Part shown: one piece after another, positions 25,099-38,401 of the stretch | How positions within the stretch are numbered: position 1 is the stretch's first letter | Layout of the letters: the number at the start of each line of letters is the position of its first letter | Assembly: GCA_001643675.2 (NCBI GenBank) | Contig: LSRY02000035.1 | Span: forward strand, 1 to 64,000 | Reading direction: 5' to 3' | Origin: Monocercomonoides exilis | Taxonomy: Eukaryota > Preaxostyla > Oxymonadida > Polymastigidae | Length of the DNA stretch: 64,000 bases | Made by a program: the position numbers and the translations under genes | The notes under the pieces: generated by a model | What the model saw: only the letters and a program-made list of their open reading frames with translations | Told to the model about the DNA's origin: nothing | The model's database searches: none

Positions 25099-26951
25099 TT
25101 GAAAGCTGGACAGATATGTGACTTTGTTCCTTTGAATACTTCAATATCTTTGCTTGGTTCAGTTTCAATTCTGATTGAGGATGCAAGGGTGACTTTGGAA
25201 AGTGGAGATGATGGTTTTCTTGCTGACAACAATCAGCTTTTGGAGGGTTGTTCTATGCGAGTTCGAAACACTGGGCGAAGTGTCGATCGCAATGTTTTCT
25301 CAGATCGAGTGCACCGGAAGCAGCAGCGTGGTGGAGTGCAGTGTGTGTATGATTGGGGGTAAGGAGAAGGGGAGCGGAGACGGGGGATGTGTAAAAATCG
25401 CAGCGAGTCCAGAGGAGGCTAGCGAGGCCAGACACAGACCCATGGCTTGGGTTACGGTGTGTTCTTGGGGGAGGCTGATGTCTCCAGGCAGTTTGCCCTC
25501 GAGCACGTGGTGTTGGCTGTGGTTGATACAGCCCATTTCAACTGGAACATGCCCAGCGCCGATATCAGTTCGCTCGACGAGCTCAGCGGATTCGAGCTGC
25601 TCCCTGCCCGACCATCCCTCGCGCCCTTTCCCTCAGACTCACTCCACCTCCCTCTCTCATTTTCAACCTCCACTTCACCTCCCACTCCTCCCACCAGCCC
25701 CAACCTCGATGTCGACCTCCTCCCCTTCATCACATCCTACCGCGCCTACTAAATGTTCATCGATCAGGACACCGGCTTTTCTGCTCGCCAGGTCAGCTAC
25801 CTGCTTTACCCCTGCGACTTCATCTCCATAACTGTGTTATACATCAACCGCTCAATAGAAAAATACCTCTGGATCAGCCCACTCTTCCCTCTTCTTCCTC
25901 CTCGACGGATAACTAGCTGTGTACTCCTTCCTCTTTTCCGCGGTTTACCAGCTCGTCCACCTCAACTCCACCCACCTTTGTTCTTGCCGAGGAACCCTTT
26001 GCCTCTCCAATATGTATGTCCATTCCCTCCCCCATCACCTGCCCTGCTCATCATGCTCTCGCTGCTTCCTCCCTCTTCTTCTCCGACGCCAACTTCTCCG
26101 CCCTCAATGTTGCCTCGCCTGTGCTCCTGTTCGACGATTACATCAGAAACTTTATTGAGCATCACATCACCATGGATCTCTCCGTTGGAGGTTTCAGCGT
26201 TGTTATTCTCATCTCACTGTGTTTAATCAGTCAATAAGCTTCTTCACTATGATGCATTCCATCTTCACTGCCATCTCGCAAACTGCACCATCTCCCAGAG
26301 AGGAGCTCCCTCTGCTCTTGGGCTTGCAACCTTGTTCTCCCATTGCTCTTCAGTCACGCTCGATGCCTGCTCAATTAATGGAGGTGCTCCCCAGCCATCA
26401 CAAACTTCCGCCAGCAACTCCTTATACGGCTGCAGCAACAGCGCAGAGTGACCATTGAGCCAGATGCATCAGATGTTCAATATGGACAAGAGGCACAAGA
26501 GAGTGTCTGCGAATGGAATACCTCTCTCATCCACTGCCAGAGCATCACCACTGTCCTCAAAGACACAAACATCTCTGGCGCACAGCTGGGCGCATTCTTT
26601 GCAGCTGCCAGCAGCATCCGTGTCGACCGCTACGGGTTCGCCAACAACAGCCCCTCCATGCCCTCCCTCTGGCCTGGCGACGCTTTCCTCCCTGTCTCCT
26701 CCTTGTGGCTCCTCAACCGCAGATGCACCCTCCACGGCATCCCCTCTCACAACTCTTCTCTGCTTTTCATTTCTGAGCTTGACTGCGTGCAAGCCAACCA
26801 CACACCTGACACCATGGCTCTCACGTTCAGCGGATTGCTCCTCGCTCCCTGCAATCTGTCGTTAGCTGTTGGAAAGAGAAACAGCGAAGAAAAGAAGGTT
26901 GATAGGAACAAGTCTAATGCAAATGGATCATTGTCAGAAGGAGAATCTTAA
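25099..26951 (+). pseudogene. Beta-helix surface protein gene, broken
   Basis: Plus-strand pieces in changing frames match the surface family. They include LESGDDGFLADNNQLLEG (25190s), SSSVVECSVCMIGGKEKGSG (25320s), DVDLLPFITSYRAY (25700s), LANCTISQRGAPSALGLATL (26270s) and a final open segment (26448-26951) with VCEWNTSLIHC, TVLKDTNISGAQLGAFFAAA, CTLHGIPSHNSSLLFISE and MALTFSGLLLAPCNLS. The last motifs are what I recognise as the membrane-proximal C-terminal region of oxymonad surface proteins. Codon use is C-ending and GC-richer than the flanks. At least four frame changes and stops occur, so the gene is dead or badly mis-sequenced. Confidence 0.6.
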
Positions 26952-27770
26952 GGAAGAGTGGAAAAAGATTTCATCAGCAGCTGTGGAAGTGGATAGAAGT
27001 GAGTGAATGCATATTATTTGGAAAGATAAAATAATCTTCATCAATACTTTTATTCATTCAACTCAATCTTTCCTCATTAATCTATTAAAATTATAACATA
27101 TTGCAAAACTTCTTTTATAAGCTGCTCTTTCCTCATTTTCAAATTTCACTTCCCTTTTTTCATGAAAATCATCCTTCCTCTGAAACTGTTCTTTTCAACA
27201 GCTGAATGTCAGGTATGCACGAAATAAGCTGCATCTTCACCTTCTTCATTATTAGTTCTTTTCACATTCTCCTTTTTCGTCGCTTCTGTCGAATCTTCTT
27301 CTTTGTCGTGCGATCTCCAATTCTTTTTGTATCCTGAATGCGAAAAAAGAATCATTTTGAAAATCAAAAATAATAATAACAAACCTCTCGAGAATGTTTG
27401 AAATCCATCTTCAGTGTTTTCCCTTCCAAACTTTAAACGTTCATCATTTTGGCGCTTCCCTATCGTATTCAATCGTTTTTCACAAGCAGATTCTTCAATA
27501 ACCCTCTTTTTGGAGGTCTTTTCTTATGCCTGGTTTTCTCAATCAACCACGCTGCTTTATTGATCTCTTTTCCTTTTTTTAAAACTTTGATAATAATCAT
27601 TTCTCTTCTTGCATCTTGGAATCTCTGTCAATTTTTCATTCCCAACGCTGTCTTTGGTTTTTTTACATAATTTCTCCACAAAGTATTTCACTCATAACAT
27701 GTTTGTTCCTCTCTTCCTACTCTTTCTCTCTCTCTCTTCTTCCCCTTCTTCTTCCTCTCATTCATTCGTT
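26952..27770. other. AT- and pyrimidine-rich spacer
   Basis: No convincing gene. A polypyrimidine tract at 27700-27770 precedes a candidate splice acceptor. Confidence 0.4.
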
Positions 27771-27968
27771 CAGGTGTGATGCAACTGAAGGCTCCCTCAA
27801 CCCGTATGCCCTGACACTCACAGTCGGACTGAACTATTGTCGTTCCCAAATGATGAACTTTGATGATTCATCAGTTATTGAAAACTTGTTGACTGAATGG
27901 AAACAATAGAAATCAAATGGTATTTTTCTGGAACTGTGTTTGCAGCATGTGGGAGAAGAGTGATGTAG
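27771..27968 (+). CDS. Candidate internal exon of an unrecognised gene
   Basis: Follows a long polypyrimidine tract ending TTCGTTCAG, a good 3' splice site. The frame reads CDATEGSLNPYALTLTVGLN and DDSSVIENLLTEWKQ, crosses UAG at 27907-27909, continues KSNGIFLELCLQHVGEE and ends at UGA. A helical coding-like stretch (LVEALVVLVMLHKEDEPSIE) at about 28180-28340 may belong to the same region. The product is unknown. Confidence 0.35.
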
Positions 27969-28344
27969 GCAGTTGGGGTTCAAATGAAGGAAAAAGATAT
28001 GAGGAGTCATTTGGGATGATTGAAGAATGCATGAATGAATCAAACGTGATTGAATGCTGCGAGTGGAGCAGTGTATCCTCCTGTATGATATTCTTTCAGT
28101 GGGAGAAGGATATCAAAGAAGAAGAAGAATGTTGTTATAAACTTAAAGAATGAACAAGATCTGCCAGAATAAACACATTGAAAGCTTGTGGAAGCTCTGG
28201 TTGTGCTTGTGATGTTGCACAAAGAAGATGAACCATCCATTGAGAATATCAGTGGCAAGAGATCTTTTCTGTGGAAGCTGATGATAATAAAGAGGACAAG
28301 TGGTGCAGGAGAGAGGAAGAGGAGAAGGAGATCTGGAGGGTGAT

Positions 28345-31300
28345 GGAGAAGAAATAAATTCAAAAGATAATTGGCGGTGAAGTAGAAGAGGAGGGGGTCT
28401 TTTGTTTGAAATATGAAAGGTTGTTTTCTTTGAATGAAGGGCGCTTGACTGATTCGAACAATGCGGAAATGAAGCAATATGTGGATAGTTGATCTGAGAA
28501 AGAAGAAGATGAAGAAGGCGATGGGGATGAAGAAAATATGCTTTGAGAGGTAGCCAAGGTGCGTGGAGAGGTGGCAGTCAGTTGCATTGCAGGGACAACA
28601 AAGGCAACAGCAAGGGAAAGGAAGATGAATTTTTTAGTTCAGTCTTTTTCATCAGCTCTGACTCCAATGACGACAGAAATGTATTGAAGTGTTCGTGGAA
28701 GAATCAGCTTCTCATTCTCAAAAGAAGAAGATGAATGAAATAAAACGTGAAAAGTTATGGCTCATATCTTTTTGTATCAATTGTTGAAAAATATAAAATG
28801 AGAGTTTGAATTAGTTAATAAAAAAACAAGAAATATGATAAAAACAATGAAAACAATTTGATAAAAATTTGACAAACTTTATCCAGTCAAAAATTGCACC
28901 TTTATCTCTTCTTGATCAGAACATATTGGTTATTGATTGCTCCAGTCCAATCAGACTGGAAAGATAAAGCGTCTCAATGATTTTTCTTCCAAAGTTGTTC
29001 AGTGAGCGATGAGCTGCAGATTGTTAATTAGCACATTCACAAAATGACCGTCGAAATCAATACATAAGTCCCTATCAAGAATATCTGTTCACAGGAAAAT
29101 GAGGAAAATAAAAGCAAATAGTTCAATATTTGAAAAAGAATATGAAATAATAATAAAAATAAATTATTTATTATAAATTGATAATATTTGTTTGTTTAAT
29201 AAAAAGAAAATCAACACAAACATTTATTCCAATCTTCTCCATCACCAACATTGATCCACCTGAAATTCTGTTCTTTTCTCTCGCTGAGTTAAGAATCTTC
29301 TCCGCCTCCTTCACCATCTCAACTTTCCTGACTTATCTCTTCTTCGAGAAATCTGGTAACATTGAATGGAAAAACTCAATTTCCACAATAATTGCTGTAT
29401 TCACTTGCTGTTCTTGCAAGGCTTGCTGCTCTGGGTGCATTCAACTTTGCCTCTTCTCCAAACTCCTTCTCATGTGATATGAATTGTGTCTTCTTTTCAA
29501 TCGTTATCCTCTTTGACCGTATGATATTTTTCTTCTCCAGCGTATCTGCCCCATTCGACACAAACAGCTAAGAATCCAACGCAGACCGATTAATCCTGAA
29601 ATGTTTTTATTTCCTCCTCTTCCATATCTGCTCCGTAACTCCCATATAACATTTTTTGCTCCACATGAACTGCTGGTGCGTCTTCACTCCATCCATCTCC
29701 TTTAAACACTCACGCTTTCTGCTACCGCTTTAAATAGAACTTTCTTCAAACTTCATCTCTCCTCGTCGTGTCAAGAATTATCTTGCTCATCTTCATTTTT
29801 CTTATCAAAGATTTTTTTTTCCAGAATTCGTTTCAGATCCATTCTCTTCTTCAGTTTCAAACTTCATTCTATGTGTATATTCATCTTTCTTGTACTGTCT
29901 GTGGAGCTTTTCCAGTACTTTATATAGTTCTTTTCTTGACTTTTCAATCTTTCACACGGTGCTTTTGTTCTGTGACATTTCATATTTCCGATACACTTTC
30001 TATTAAAGAAAAACATTGATAATTTGATAATAATTTCACAGAATGCATTCAAAGCAGCAAAAAAATTAATTTTTGAGAATTTTGTGAATAATTAATAAAA
30101 ACAAACTTTGTCAAAAATAAAAAACAATTATAAAAGTCACATTGAATAGTCTTTCTGTTTGTTTCATCAAAAATTGTCGATGAGTCAAATAGAAAGACTG
30201 GTTTCCAAACAAATAAGTCAAAAATCTTATATTTGTGAAAAATAACAACGATTTATTCCAAACCTTTTATGCCGTTTTGTCATTATAAGTCAAACGTTCT
30301 CACATGTTTAATATATCGAATAACTGTAAAATAATGAGAAAAATCTTCGAAGACAGTGCATGGGAAACAATTCATTTCACACAACACTTCATCCCAAATA
30401 AAAAATATGTAAAAAAACAAATTATTACCAACTTTTTCCACAAATAGATTTTCAAAAAAAGCATCAGACATGTTTATTATCGTTATTTATTCACATTGAG
30501 CAAAATAGATCATGGTATTCTTAATGGCGCCATTAATAATAATTTGTATTTTTAATGATCAAAAATTTCAAAAATGAATGACAATTTTTTATTTTTGTTT
30601 CATTTAATTTGTGAATATAATTGCTTTATTAATGCAAATAAGTCATCAGAAATTATTTTTGAATTTTTTGTTGTTTGAATAAAGGTGAAAATGTGTTTTT
30701 TTTTTATTTTTTATTGAATTTTCATGTCAAAGGAGAAAATTATCTTTGAAAAATATAAAACTCAAAAATGTTTTGTTAATGAAAGAACATGTTTCTTATT
30801 ATTGTTCTATTCAATATATAACTGTTTTGATATCAATATCTTCATTGTTGAGTAACTACAACGGTTGATGAATATTCAGTGATGAGAAAAACATAAAGAA
30901 AAATTCATTGCTAATAAGATAACAATCTTAAAACAAAATGACACACAAATAACAATAGCACTTCAATGTATTAATCATCTGAAATATAGAAAGCATCATA
31001 TAAGTTTCTTTTTTTGTTGCATCACTCTCAAAGGAATATATTTTAACTATATCATCATTAAAACATTTCCCGACAGTCAATTCAATTTCAATTCATATGA
31101 ACAATAAAAAAATCAATAAAAAGTATATTTCAACACATACATGGTGTCATAGGCAATTCAAAACAAAAAAAATAAAAAAACTTTAGGTACAAAAACAAAC
31201 TTGTCTAATTTCCCTCTGTTTTCCATCCACTCTTCATTTTCTGATAGTTCTCTAACTTTGACTCAAAAGATCAAATCCAAAAAAGAAAAAAGACAGACAC

Positions 31301-31480
31301 AATGATTAAACATCACTTCACACTCTCAAGAACTATCCCTTCCAAAAACCTCACCCAAAGATCTTTGAATTCCCTCACAACTCTCTCTATTAATGAATCT
31401 CTATAAATACAAATATAAACGGGACAATAACAAAGAAATAAATAGGGACATTATAGGGACAAAAAGCACAAGAAAACAAT
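28345..31480. other. AT-rich intergenic region with weak frames
   Basis: Mostly AT-rich. A minus frame at 29376-29561 (charged, Ala/Glu/Lys-rich) and one at 30283-30471 (starts MSDAFFENLFVEKV with a possible GTAATA splice donor just after) are the only frames with protein-like composition. Neither is recognised. Confidence 0.35.
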
Positions 31481-31509
31481 CGGATTCTAACTGTTGTGCA
31501 CCTGGGAGG

Positions 31510-31571
31510 CTGTTCGTCGTATCCAGGTCCGGATAAAGCAGCCCGAAGGCTGCAATATCTAATACGAACAG
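31510..31571 (+). other. Three-way-junction RNA-like inverted repeats
   Basis: Outer stem CTGTTCGT (31510-31517) pairs with ACGAACAG (31564-31571). Inside are two hairpins: TATCC with GGATA (31520-31535) and GCAGCC-CGAA-GGCTGC (31538-31553). It lies just 3' of the transposase gene, in otherwise AT-rich DNA. It may be a transposon end structure, a 3' UTR fold or a small RNA. Confidence 0.45.
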
Positions 31572-31628
31572 TCATGTCCAGCACCCTTGCGATAGAGTGC
31601 CAGCTAAGCACACACAACAACTAGTTTC

Positions 31629-34600
31629 TTAATAGGGGACACCAATAGAACAATTTTGAGATTCATTAATAGAAGAAGAGTCAAGAAGAAGCTCAAATCT
31701 CCTTGAAAGAAGATCTTGAGAAGATTGAGAAAGAAGAGAAGAGTTGGATGATGTGATATCAGAGTGAAATGACTTTCTTGAACGTTGAACCTTTTCTTTC
31801 ATTGTCGAAGATTCGAGTGCAACCAGAGAGCGTTGAGGAAGATATCCAACAGCTGAAGCACAGACAAATGAGCCTTTGCGCTCAAAATATAAGTAGTCCT
31901 TCATGTGTGGGACTGACAATGACTGCCATGAGATATGTTGAGAAGGTACATATTCTTCAAAGTTCCTCTCATGCTCAAAACAATTAACAGATGTTGAAGA
32001 TGGTGAAGAGTTTGATGATGATGTTGAGAAAATGTTTGATTGTGAAGTTGAAGAAGCTGATGTCGAAGTGTTCATATTGTTTTCGAAGAAGTTGATCAAA
32101 TCATGAAGGGTGGTGATGTGTTCAGTCGAAAGATTGTTGTCGATTGCATTCACTAACGTACCAAATTCACTATCACAGATATTTTTTCCATGATGCTCAG
32201 CGAAGAAATTGAGTTGTGTATTTTTCATTTTTTGGAGTTTTGATTGTTTTGAAAGGATGAAGTGAAGAAGGAAGCGATTACGGTTGTGTGGACCTGAATC
32301 GCAGAAGAACTTAAAAGTGTGAGTGTCTGTGAAGAAGTGTCTTTTGATCACAGATTCCAGACACTCAATAACAAATCTGTGATCATTTGAAAGGCAGTCG
32401 GAGAAGAAGTTGAAAGTTCGTTTGACAAGTTGATTGTTTATTTTTTGAAGGGAGATGATTGTGAATTGAGAAACCTGTTGATAATTAAAGAATTCTTGTT
32501 GAAGTTGGTTCTTTCGGATTGGCAGTTTCCATTTTTCTTTAAAGTCGAAGACGAAGACTGCTTCTCCCTCTTTCATATTATCAACAGTTGATTGATAATG
32601 TTTTCGTTGCATTTCTGCAACAAGACGATGTTGTCGAAGTAGTTTGAGTGTATGAAACTCAGCAGAAGAAAGTCCATTTTTGTTTTGAGATGACTAATTT
32701 GTTTTCCAGATAGTTGAGTTTCTCGCACATTCCACAAAGATCTGTTCTCCTTTTTGCTTTGGAGAAGTTGGTTGTGAGTTTGTTGAAATGGGAAAGAGAA
32801 ACTTTGATGTTTGTTTCTTCTGAAAACTCTTTCCATAATTTAGTCTTGGGCTTGAAGGTTAATTTCTTTTCGTTGGGAGAAAAGATGCCCGTTTTCTTTC
32901 TTCTTTCTTTTAGTGCTTCCAATCCATAACTTGTTGAAATCGAAGAAGAGAGTGGAGGAATGGAAGTTGAACGATGAGGAGGTGTGATGAATGAAGATGA
33001 CGTAGTAGTGGTTGTTGTTGAAGTTAGTGTTGTTGTTGACGATGATGATAAGTTATTTGAAGTGTTCAAATTTGATGTTTCTGAAGAAGAAGAAGAACCA
33101 CCAAATTGAATAGTAGATAGTGTTGGTTTTGTTATTTCTTTTGTGTAAAATGAAAGGGAAGGAGTGAAACCTTGTGAGTGAAGATTATTCCATGAAGAAC
33201 TCCATTTGTCACTATCGAATTCAGAAACACTTTCATCATTGCAAATACTCCAAAAACTATTGATTCCACTTTTTCTTTTCACAATTGCGATGTAATGTCC
33301 GTTTTGTTGATCCAGACGTTTGAATAGTATTTGCCCAACAAGATAATAAATGATCGTTTCCTTATTACTCTCTTGAAGGTGTTGAAGACTTTCTGTTGAA
33401 AACACTTTGCAGAAAGTGCGCTGGTTAACGCGATCTGTTTCCATCAGTTATGTTCTTGAAGGAGCAGAACTAGCAGCATCAGTGCATTCATGACAGAGGG
33501 CTAGCACATCTGGAAATGCAGCCATTTCCTCCCATCGAGCAGCACAGCATTTTTCCTTGCATTCATTGCAATAAACACAATTCTTTCCATCCAAAACTTC
33601 AGTTGCAAAGAGAGAAGATAGTCCATTATGAGTCGAGGAAGAATTGATAACGACATTGTGACAAATTTCATTGAAGTGTGATATGATTTTTTGGCATTTT
33701 TGGCATTTGAAATGAGTGAAAAAAACAGGATTGAAGGTGTCCTTATTTATCAACTCATTTTTTTGAAGAAGTCGGTGAAGATTGTCAAATGCCTCTGTAA
33801 CATTTCACTGTTGCCTTTTGCCGTGGTCTCAGAAATCTTCCCATTTGTCAATAAGAGATGGTGTACATGAACGCACTGACGTTCCATCTTTAGCCAATTG
33901 ATGACAAACACTTTCAACACGCGAAGATGTGCTCTTCAAAGTTGTTTGTTTTTTGATTAAAGATGGTTTTTGTATTGCTAAAGAAGAGAAGCCAAATAGC
34001 ATGTGTTGCCAAAGTTTGGCAATCCTTTTGCTATTTGTGATGATTTATTTGTAGAATTGTATGAATTTGAAGAAGATTGAGAATGAGAATGATTTTTTAT
34101 TGAATTTTCTTTTGCATTCTTTTTTGAAATATTTTTTGAAGAATTATTTTGAATAGATATTTCATTTTTTGAAGATTGAATGCTTTGTTGTTGAAGTGTT
34201 GAAGTTTCATTGTTTTTTGAAAATGAAGAAAAGAGGGTTTGAAATGCTTGAGGTGGAATTAATGTGGGTGAAGTGGCATAATCGACTTATTGGTCGCTCA
34301 CAAACACATTATCATTTTGTAATGATGAAATATTTATTTCATCCTTTAATTTTTTTGTTATTGAAATTTGTGAAGAAGAAGTTTTTGATTTGAATATTTT
34401 GTGAATGGGAATTAATGATGGATAAGAGTGTCGTTTGTGATTTGTATTTTTATTTAGATTATTTGTAAAACCCCTTTCTCTCCTAATTGGAGTATTGATT
34501 GGAGCATCAAAAGCTTGAGATGGAGAAGAATTTGTTGAAGAAGAATTTTTTTCTGAAATGGAATTTGAATTTCCATTTTGTTGAGTTGGTGTTGAAGATG

Positions 34601-35340
34601 AAGAAGATTGTTTTTTCTTTGAAGAAGAGTTTTCTGTGATTATTTCTTCTTCCCAAGCTGCTTCATCAATAAATCTTGCATAATCCGGTTCTGCTCGCTG
34701 CTTTTTCTTTGCTGACTGAAGCGAAGTTGAGGCTTCAGTCGAATGGGCTAACATCCAGTTGTTGCTCTTTTCCCAGTCCTGTTCATTTAATCCTTAGAAA
34801 ACAATGAAAATAAATAAAAAAAAATATTTGATAAATACAAACCACTTTTGCAAGACGGAAGGAAAGGTTTCTGAGGCGTAATGATTAATCCTTGGTTTTT
34901 TTTAGCGTTTGCTTCGCGTAAATAAATTTTCCCTCTGTGACATCATATCCGTAGTCCTGTAAATCGGATAATGATGTGATGCGGGAAAGCGCTTGTAGCA
35001 TTGTCGTCTGAGTATGCAACGGAGCGTTGTTGTACACCACAGACAGGTCTACCAGTAGCTTTGTGTGATATTTTGTTTTAAAAAAAAATAAATAATAAAC
35101 AAATAATAAAGAAAAAAAAATCGAGAGAAAAAAATAATATTTTTAACACAATACAAAAAAATAAAAAACCAAACCATTCAAAGACTTCAGTAAATCATCA
35201 ATTACTGAAGATGATTGCCTGTAAGTGTAAAACAAATAGGCAAGCAACGAATCCACGTCATTTCCGCCAATGCGCTTGATTTCTTTCCACAAAACATTGC
35301 ATCGAGAATTTAATGTCGATTCGCGTTTTGAAAACGACAT
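31629..35340 (-). CDS. USP-type deubiquitinase fused to DDE-like transposase, interrupted
   Basis: Exon 1 (35340-35170) starts MSFSKRESTLNSRCNVLWKE. GT-AG introns follow at 35169-35059 (111 bases) and 34842-34793 (50 bases). Then come a small conserved domain (TMLQALSRITSLSDLQDYGY), a Ser/Gln/Asn-rich linker, a USP Cys box GLPNFGNTCYLASLL (about 33985-34026), a USP zinc ribbon (CQKC and CNEC), a His box NGHYIAIVKRK with WSICNDESV, a second Ser/Thr linker, a CGMC finger and a transposase-like domain. Candidate catalytic acids are in VFVFDFKEK, FKFFCDSGPHNRNRF and FFAEHHGKNICDSEFG. Frame breaks lie in A-runs at 34896-34903, near 33945 and near 32680. In-frame UAA (34287, 33957, 33448), UAG (33978) and UGA (33829, 33805) also occur. 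The fusion of USP and transposase is inferred by joining frames. The copy may be inactive. Confidence 0.6.
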
Positions 35341-35349
35341 TTTTCTCAA

Positions 35350-36341
35350 ATAAATGTTTTCTTACGGTGAATCACAATAATTCTGAAAAATTAATTTTTG
35401 ATTTTAAAAAATAGGCATTATTATTTTTTCATTATTTGACTATTTCCAAAATTGTTTTAGAAATTTTTTTAACGTGATTGGAATATGGAAATAATTTTTT
35501 TTAAAATTTCTTATCAGAAAAAAATTTGAAAAAATTCAGAATTCTTAAATTGAAGGTTTATTGAAAATTTGTCGCATAAATGTATATGTTTTTTGAAAAA
35601 TATTATTCTCATATAAAAATATTAAAAAATTGCATTTAATATCATTCTTCAATGAAAAAACAATCAGATCCATAATTCGAATTTCCAAGGGGTCAAAAAG
35701 ATCAAAAAAATAAGCGTTAAAGGGCGAAAATTGCAGGTAGAAGAATACAGTTTTTTGGCTATAGATGAAGTTAAAATGGTGAAGACAATCATTTTATGCA
35801 AAAAAAACACCCCTGAGGATTCTGTCATTTTGTGATCGCCATTGTTTGGACAAAGAAAAAGAGCTGATCCTCTTCAAATACAACGTTTTAAAAATCAAAA
35901 AATACATTTTACTAATTCTTTTCACGTATATAACAATTAGACAAACAATTAAAATTTTTCTGATAATTGTTTTTTTTTTCAATAAATACTCAAAATTTCA
36001 AAAAGATATGGTTCTGATTGAAGCTGGAGTTTTGTTTCTTTCATTTTTTTAAAACCACTCACTTTTCCAACTTTTTACCAGTTTGCTAATACTTTTTATA
36101 ATTTAATGTTTGTACTAATGCTATTATTTCTCAAATATATTTTTAATTTACGGCTTTATTTAAAAAATATGTCAAAATACATTCAAAATCTTTATATTTC
36201 ATGTTTGTTTGTTCAATAGTATCTAATAGTTATACTGTTGGCCTGCATTTATCTTGTGTTACAACTTCAATTTGATAAGATTTTTTTTATTGGGGAATTC
36301 TTAAGATTCTGCTTTCAACCGAACCTATTTTCTGGCGCTGA
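35350..36341. other. AT-rich gene-free stretch
   Basis: A/T-rich with long A and T runs. Only short artefactual frames are seen. Confidence 0.5.
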
Positions 36342-36644
36342 TTGAGTTCACTCTGTTGCTCGTGCGCCAACAAGAAGAATGAAGTATCATTCATTCATTC
36401 ATCTTCTTGGCGAGTTGCAGCTATTATTGAAGAAGTGACATATTTTTTATGTGAAAGTGCTTTCACAGCGCTAAGTTACAAACGCAATGAGACGAGGAAT
36501 TCAATTGTTTGTTGGCGGAAGACAGCTGCGAAAGAGCAAGAAAAGCAAAAGAATGCTCATGTTTTATGCAGGACAAGGGAGATTTGTTTTGCAGAAACAG
36601 AACTGCAGAGAAAGGAAACGAACGAGAACAAAAGATGGAGGTAA
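36342..36644 (+). CDS. Helical hypothetical protein fragment
   Basis: A 100-residue plus frame begins after low-complexity DNA with LCCSCANKKNEVSF, then helices (WRVAAIIEEVTYFLCESAFT) and a basic/acidic C-terminal part. It resembles other helical fragments in the window and may belong with the gene starting at 36824. The start codon is a TTG, so an upstream exon is likely. No family is recognised. Confidence 0.35.
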   Translation: MSSLCCSCANKKNEVSFIHSSSWRVAAIIEEVTYFLCESAFTALSYKRNETRNSIVCWRKTAAKEQEKQKNAHVLCRTREICFAETELQRKETNENKRWR

Positions 36645-36823
36645 GATAAAGGAATGAGAACCAAGAGAGGTAGAATGGAAAATTAGAAAGGTTATTTTGT
36701 TCAATCTATTTAATTCAATCTTCTTTTTTTTTTTCAATTTTGAACTTAATAATTATAATTTCAAGATCCTTGCATGATTTTTTATTATTTTTTCTCTGAT
36801 TCAGATACAGATAACATTAAAAC

Positions 36824-37277
36824 ATGGCTTATTTTGATGAAGCAGACGCGTCTGTTGAATATGCTAGTCTCAGCATTGCGAGCAGAAAACAGATGGTGCG
36901 GCGTTGGTGTGCGTCCATTTGGTTGGTGATGGGCTGTAGCACGGAGTTCCGAGAGTTTACAGTCGAAGTACAAAATGCAGGAGTTGATTGGGCTGTTTGA
37001 GCAGAAGATGCAGGAGCAGCGGCAGAACCTGACGCGGATGCGGGAGTTTGATAAGCTACGAAAGACAGTGCGGACAACTGGGGCAGCAGAAGCGGTGTCG
37101 CCGACGCTGCTACTGTTGAAGCCACGAGAGGAGATCTTAAAGGAATCGGAGCTTTCGTGCGTGACTACTGTGCAGAAGAAGATAATCGTCTGGGAAGATA
37201 ACAAAGTGTTAGTAAAGCTGATTGAGTGCAAGAAGTGTGAGCCTTGTGAAGTTGTGTTAAAGATACGGGAGACATGA
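36824..37277 (+). CDS. Helical hypothetical protein with one frame change
   Basis: Starts at ATG 36824 (MAYFDEADASVEYASLSIAS) and changes frame near 36940. It continues through the coiled segment MQELIGLFEQKMQEQRQNLT and a beta-rich end (TTVQKKIIVWEDNKVLVKLI) containing CKKCEPC, and finishes at UGA. G-ending codons dominate (CAG, CTG, GAG), unlike the flanks. CAG is used for Gln with no UAR here. Minus frames over the same DNA are shadows. No domain is recognised; it may bind metal through the Cys pairs. Confidence 0.45.
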
Positions 37278-37291
37278 CGGGAGCTGAACTG

Positions 37292-38285
37292 AAAGATGGG
37301 AGATAAGAATGTGAAGAGGATGGAGGTGGAGATGAGCAAGAAGATGCTTGCGAGTCAGCAGATGGAAGAGAGAAAGTGGAAGAGAGAGAAGAAAAAGAAG
37401 CTGAAATGAAGAATGTGGAAAGGAGATATTGGGATTTTCCGAAAGAAAATGAGAAGATATCAGAGACGGAAGGAAGAGTAAAGAATGAGAGAGATGGTGA
37501 CATGTGGAGTTTGGAGATCATTTCTGCGTGAAGGCAGTGGGAAGGAGGTTATTGCCTGCAACAGCGAGAAGTTAAATAGAAAAGACATCTCGGTATTCAA
37601 AGAGTGACAGTGTTGTTATAAGTTTTTCAGCAGAAGATGGAGGAGCTGATTGAACAAAGTGATTCCGCTCAGCTGGACACTCGACTCGGAGCTTGGACTT
37701 CGATATGAGGAAGATCATTAGGCTTTGTCTTCTCCATTCGTTTCCTATGTTTTCTATTGGATTTCTATCTTTTTTTCTGAGTGTCTTCACCATCATCAGC
37801 AGCAGCAGCTTCAGAAGTGCCTTCTCCTCCTATTAACTCGCAGATGTTGTCGGCTCTTTGGACAAGAGGTGCAATTCAGAACGGAGGAGGTGTTCAAACG
37901 GCGTGAAGTTTACTGTGGCAAATGAGTTTACAATCGTTTTGAAGCCAGTTTCCTCATTCTACGAGGAAGACACACTGCGTTGCATGGAAGACTATCTGAC
38001 AGATGCTGTGGTGAAGATTGTTGAAGAACAGAATGTGACGTGTTTAAATACAGAAAGCTAGGTCTATTCAGAATAACAGCTGATTTTGAGGAGAATGGAA
38101 TTGACAGCATGAAGTTTCAGAATCTGAAGCCAGAGAAGAAGTCGTGGATGAAGAAGCTCGTAAAGAAGATGGTGGCTCAAGAAGACAGAGAGCAGACGAA
38201 GGAGACGCGCGAGCAGAGGCTGGTATGTTGCAAGATGGGATTGGAACAAACAGAGAAGTGGAAGATGCGAAGGATAAAGAGTTGA
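37292..38285 (+). CDS. Coiled-coil hypothetical protein pieces
   Basis: Coding-like plus segments share the codon bias of 36824-37277. These are a charged coil at 37299-37410, a beta-rich segment at 37870-38045 (FTVANEFTIVLKPVSSFYEE then EDYLTDAVVKIVEEQN), and after a frame change near 38045 a basic coil to UGA at 38283 (PEKKSWMKKLVKKMVAQEDR). They may be exons of one gene with 36824-37277 and 38879-39317. No family is recognised. Confidence 0.35.
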
Positions 38286-38401
38286 GGAAGAGCTTCATCA
38301 CAAATTAGAATGAGCAGCTAGACGAGGGGAGCATATCTTGAAGAAGGCTGAATAATTTCTTTACTCTGGAGAAAAGAGGAAATAAATATACGAGTAATCG
38401 A

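Larger units (their letters stand above)
31480..35349 (-). mobile_element. USP-transposase element, copy 1
   Basis: The element is defined by a gene (31629-35340) whose N-terminal exon, second exon, USP region and splice positions recur in a second copy at 56731-63999 on the opposite strand. Boundaries are not proven; no terminal inverted repeats were recognised for copy 1. A structured segment (31510-31571) lies at its 3' end. Recurrence in two unrelated flanks plus a DDE-like transposase supports mobility. Confidence 0.6.
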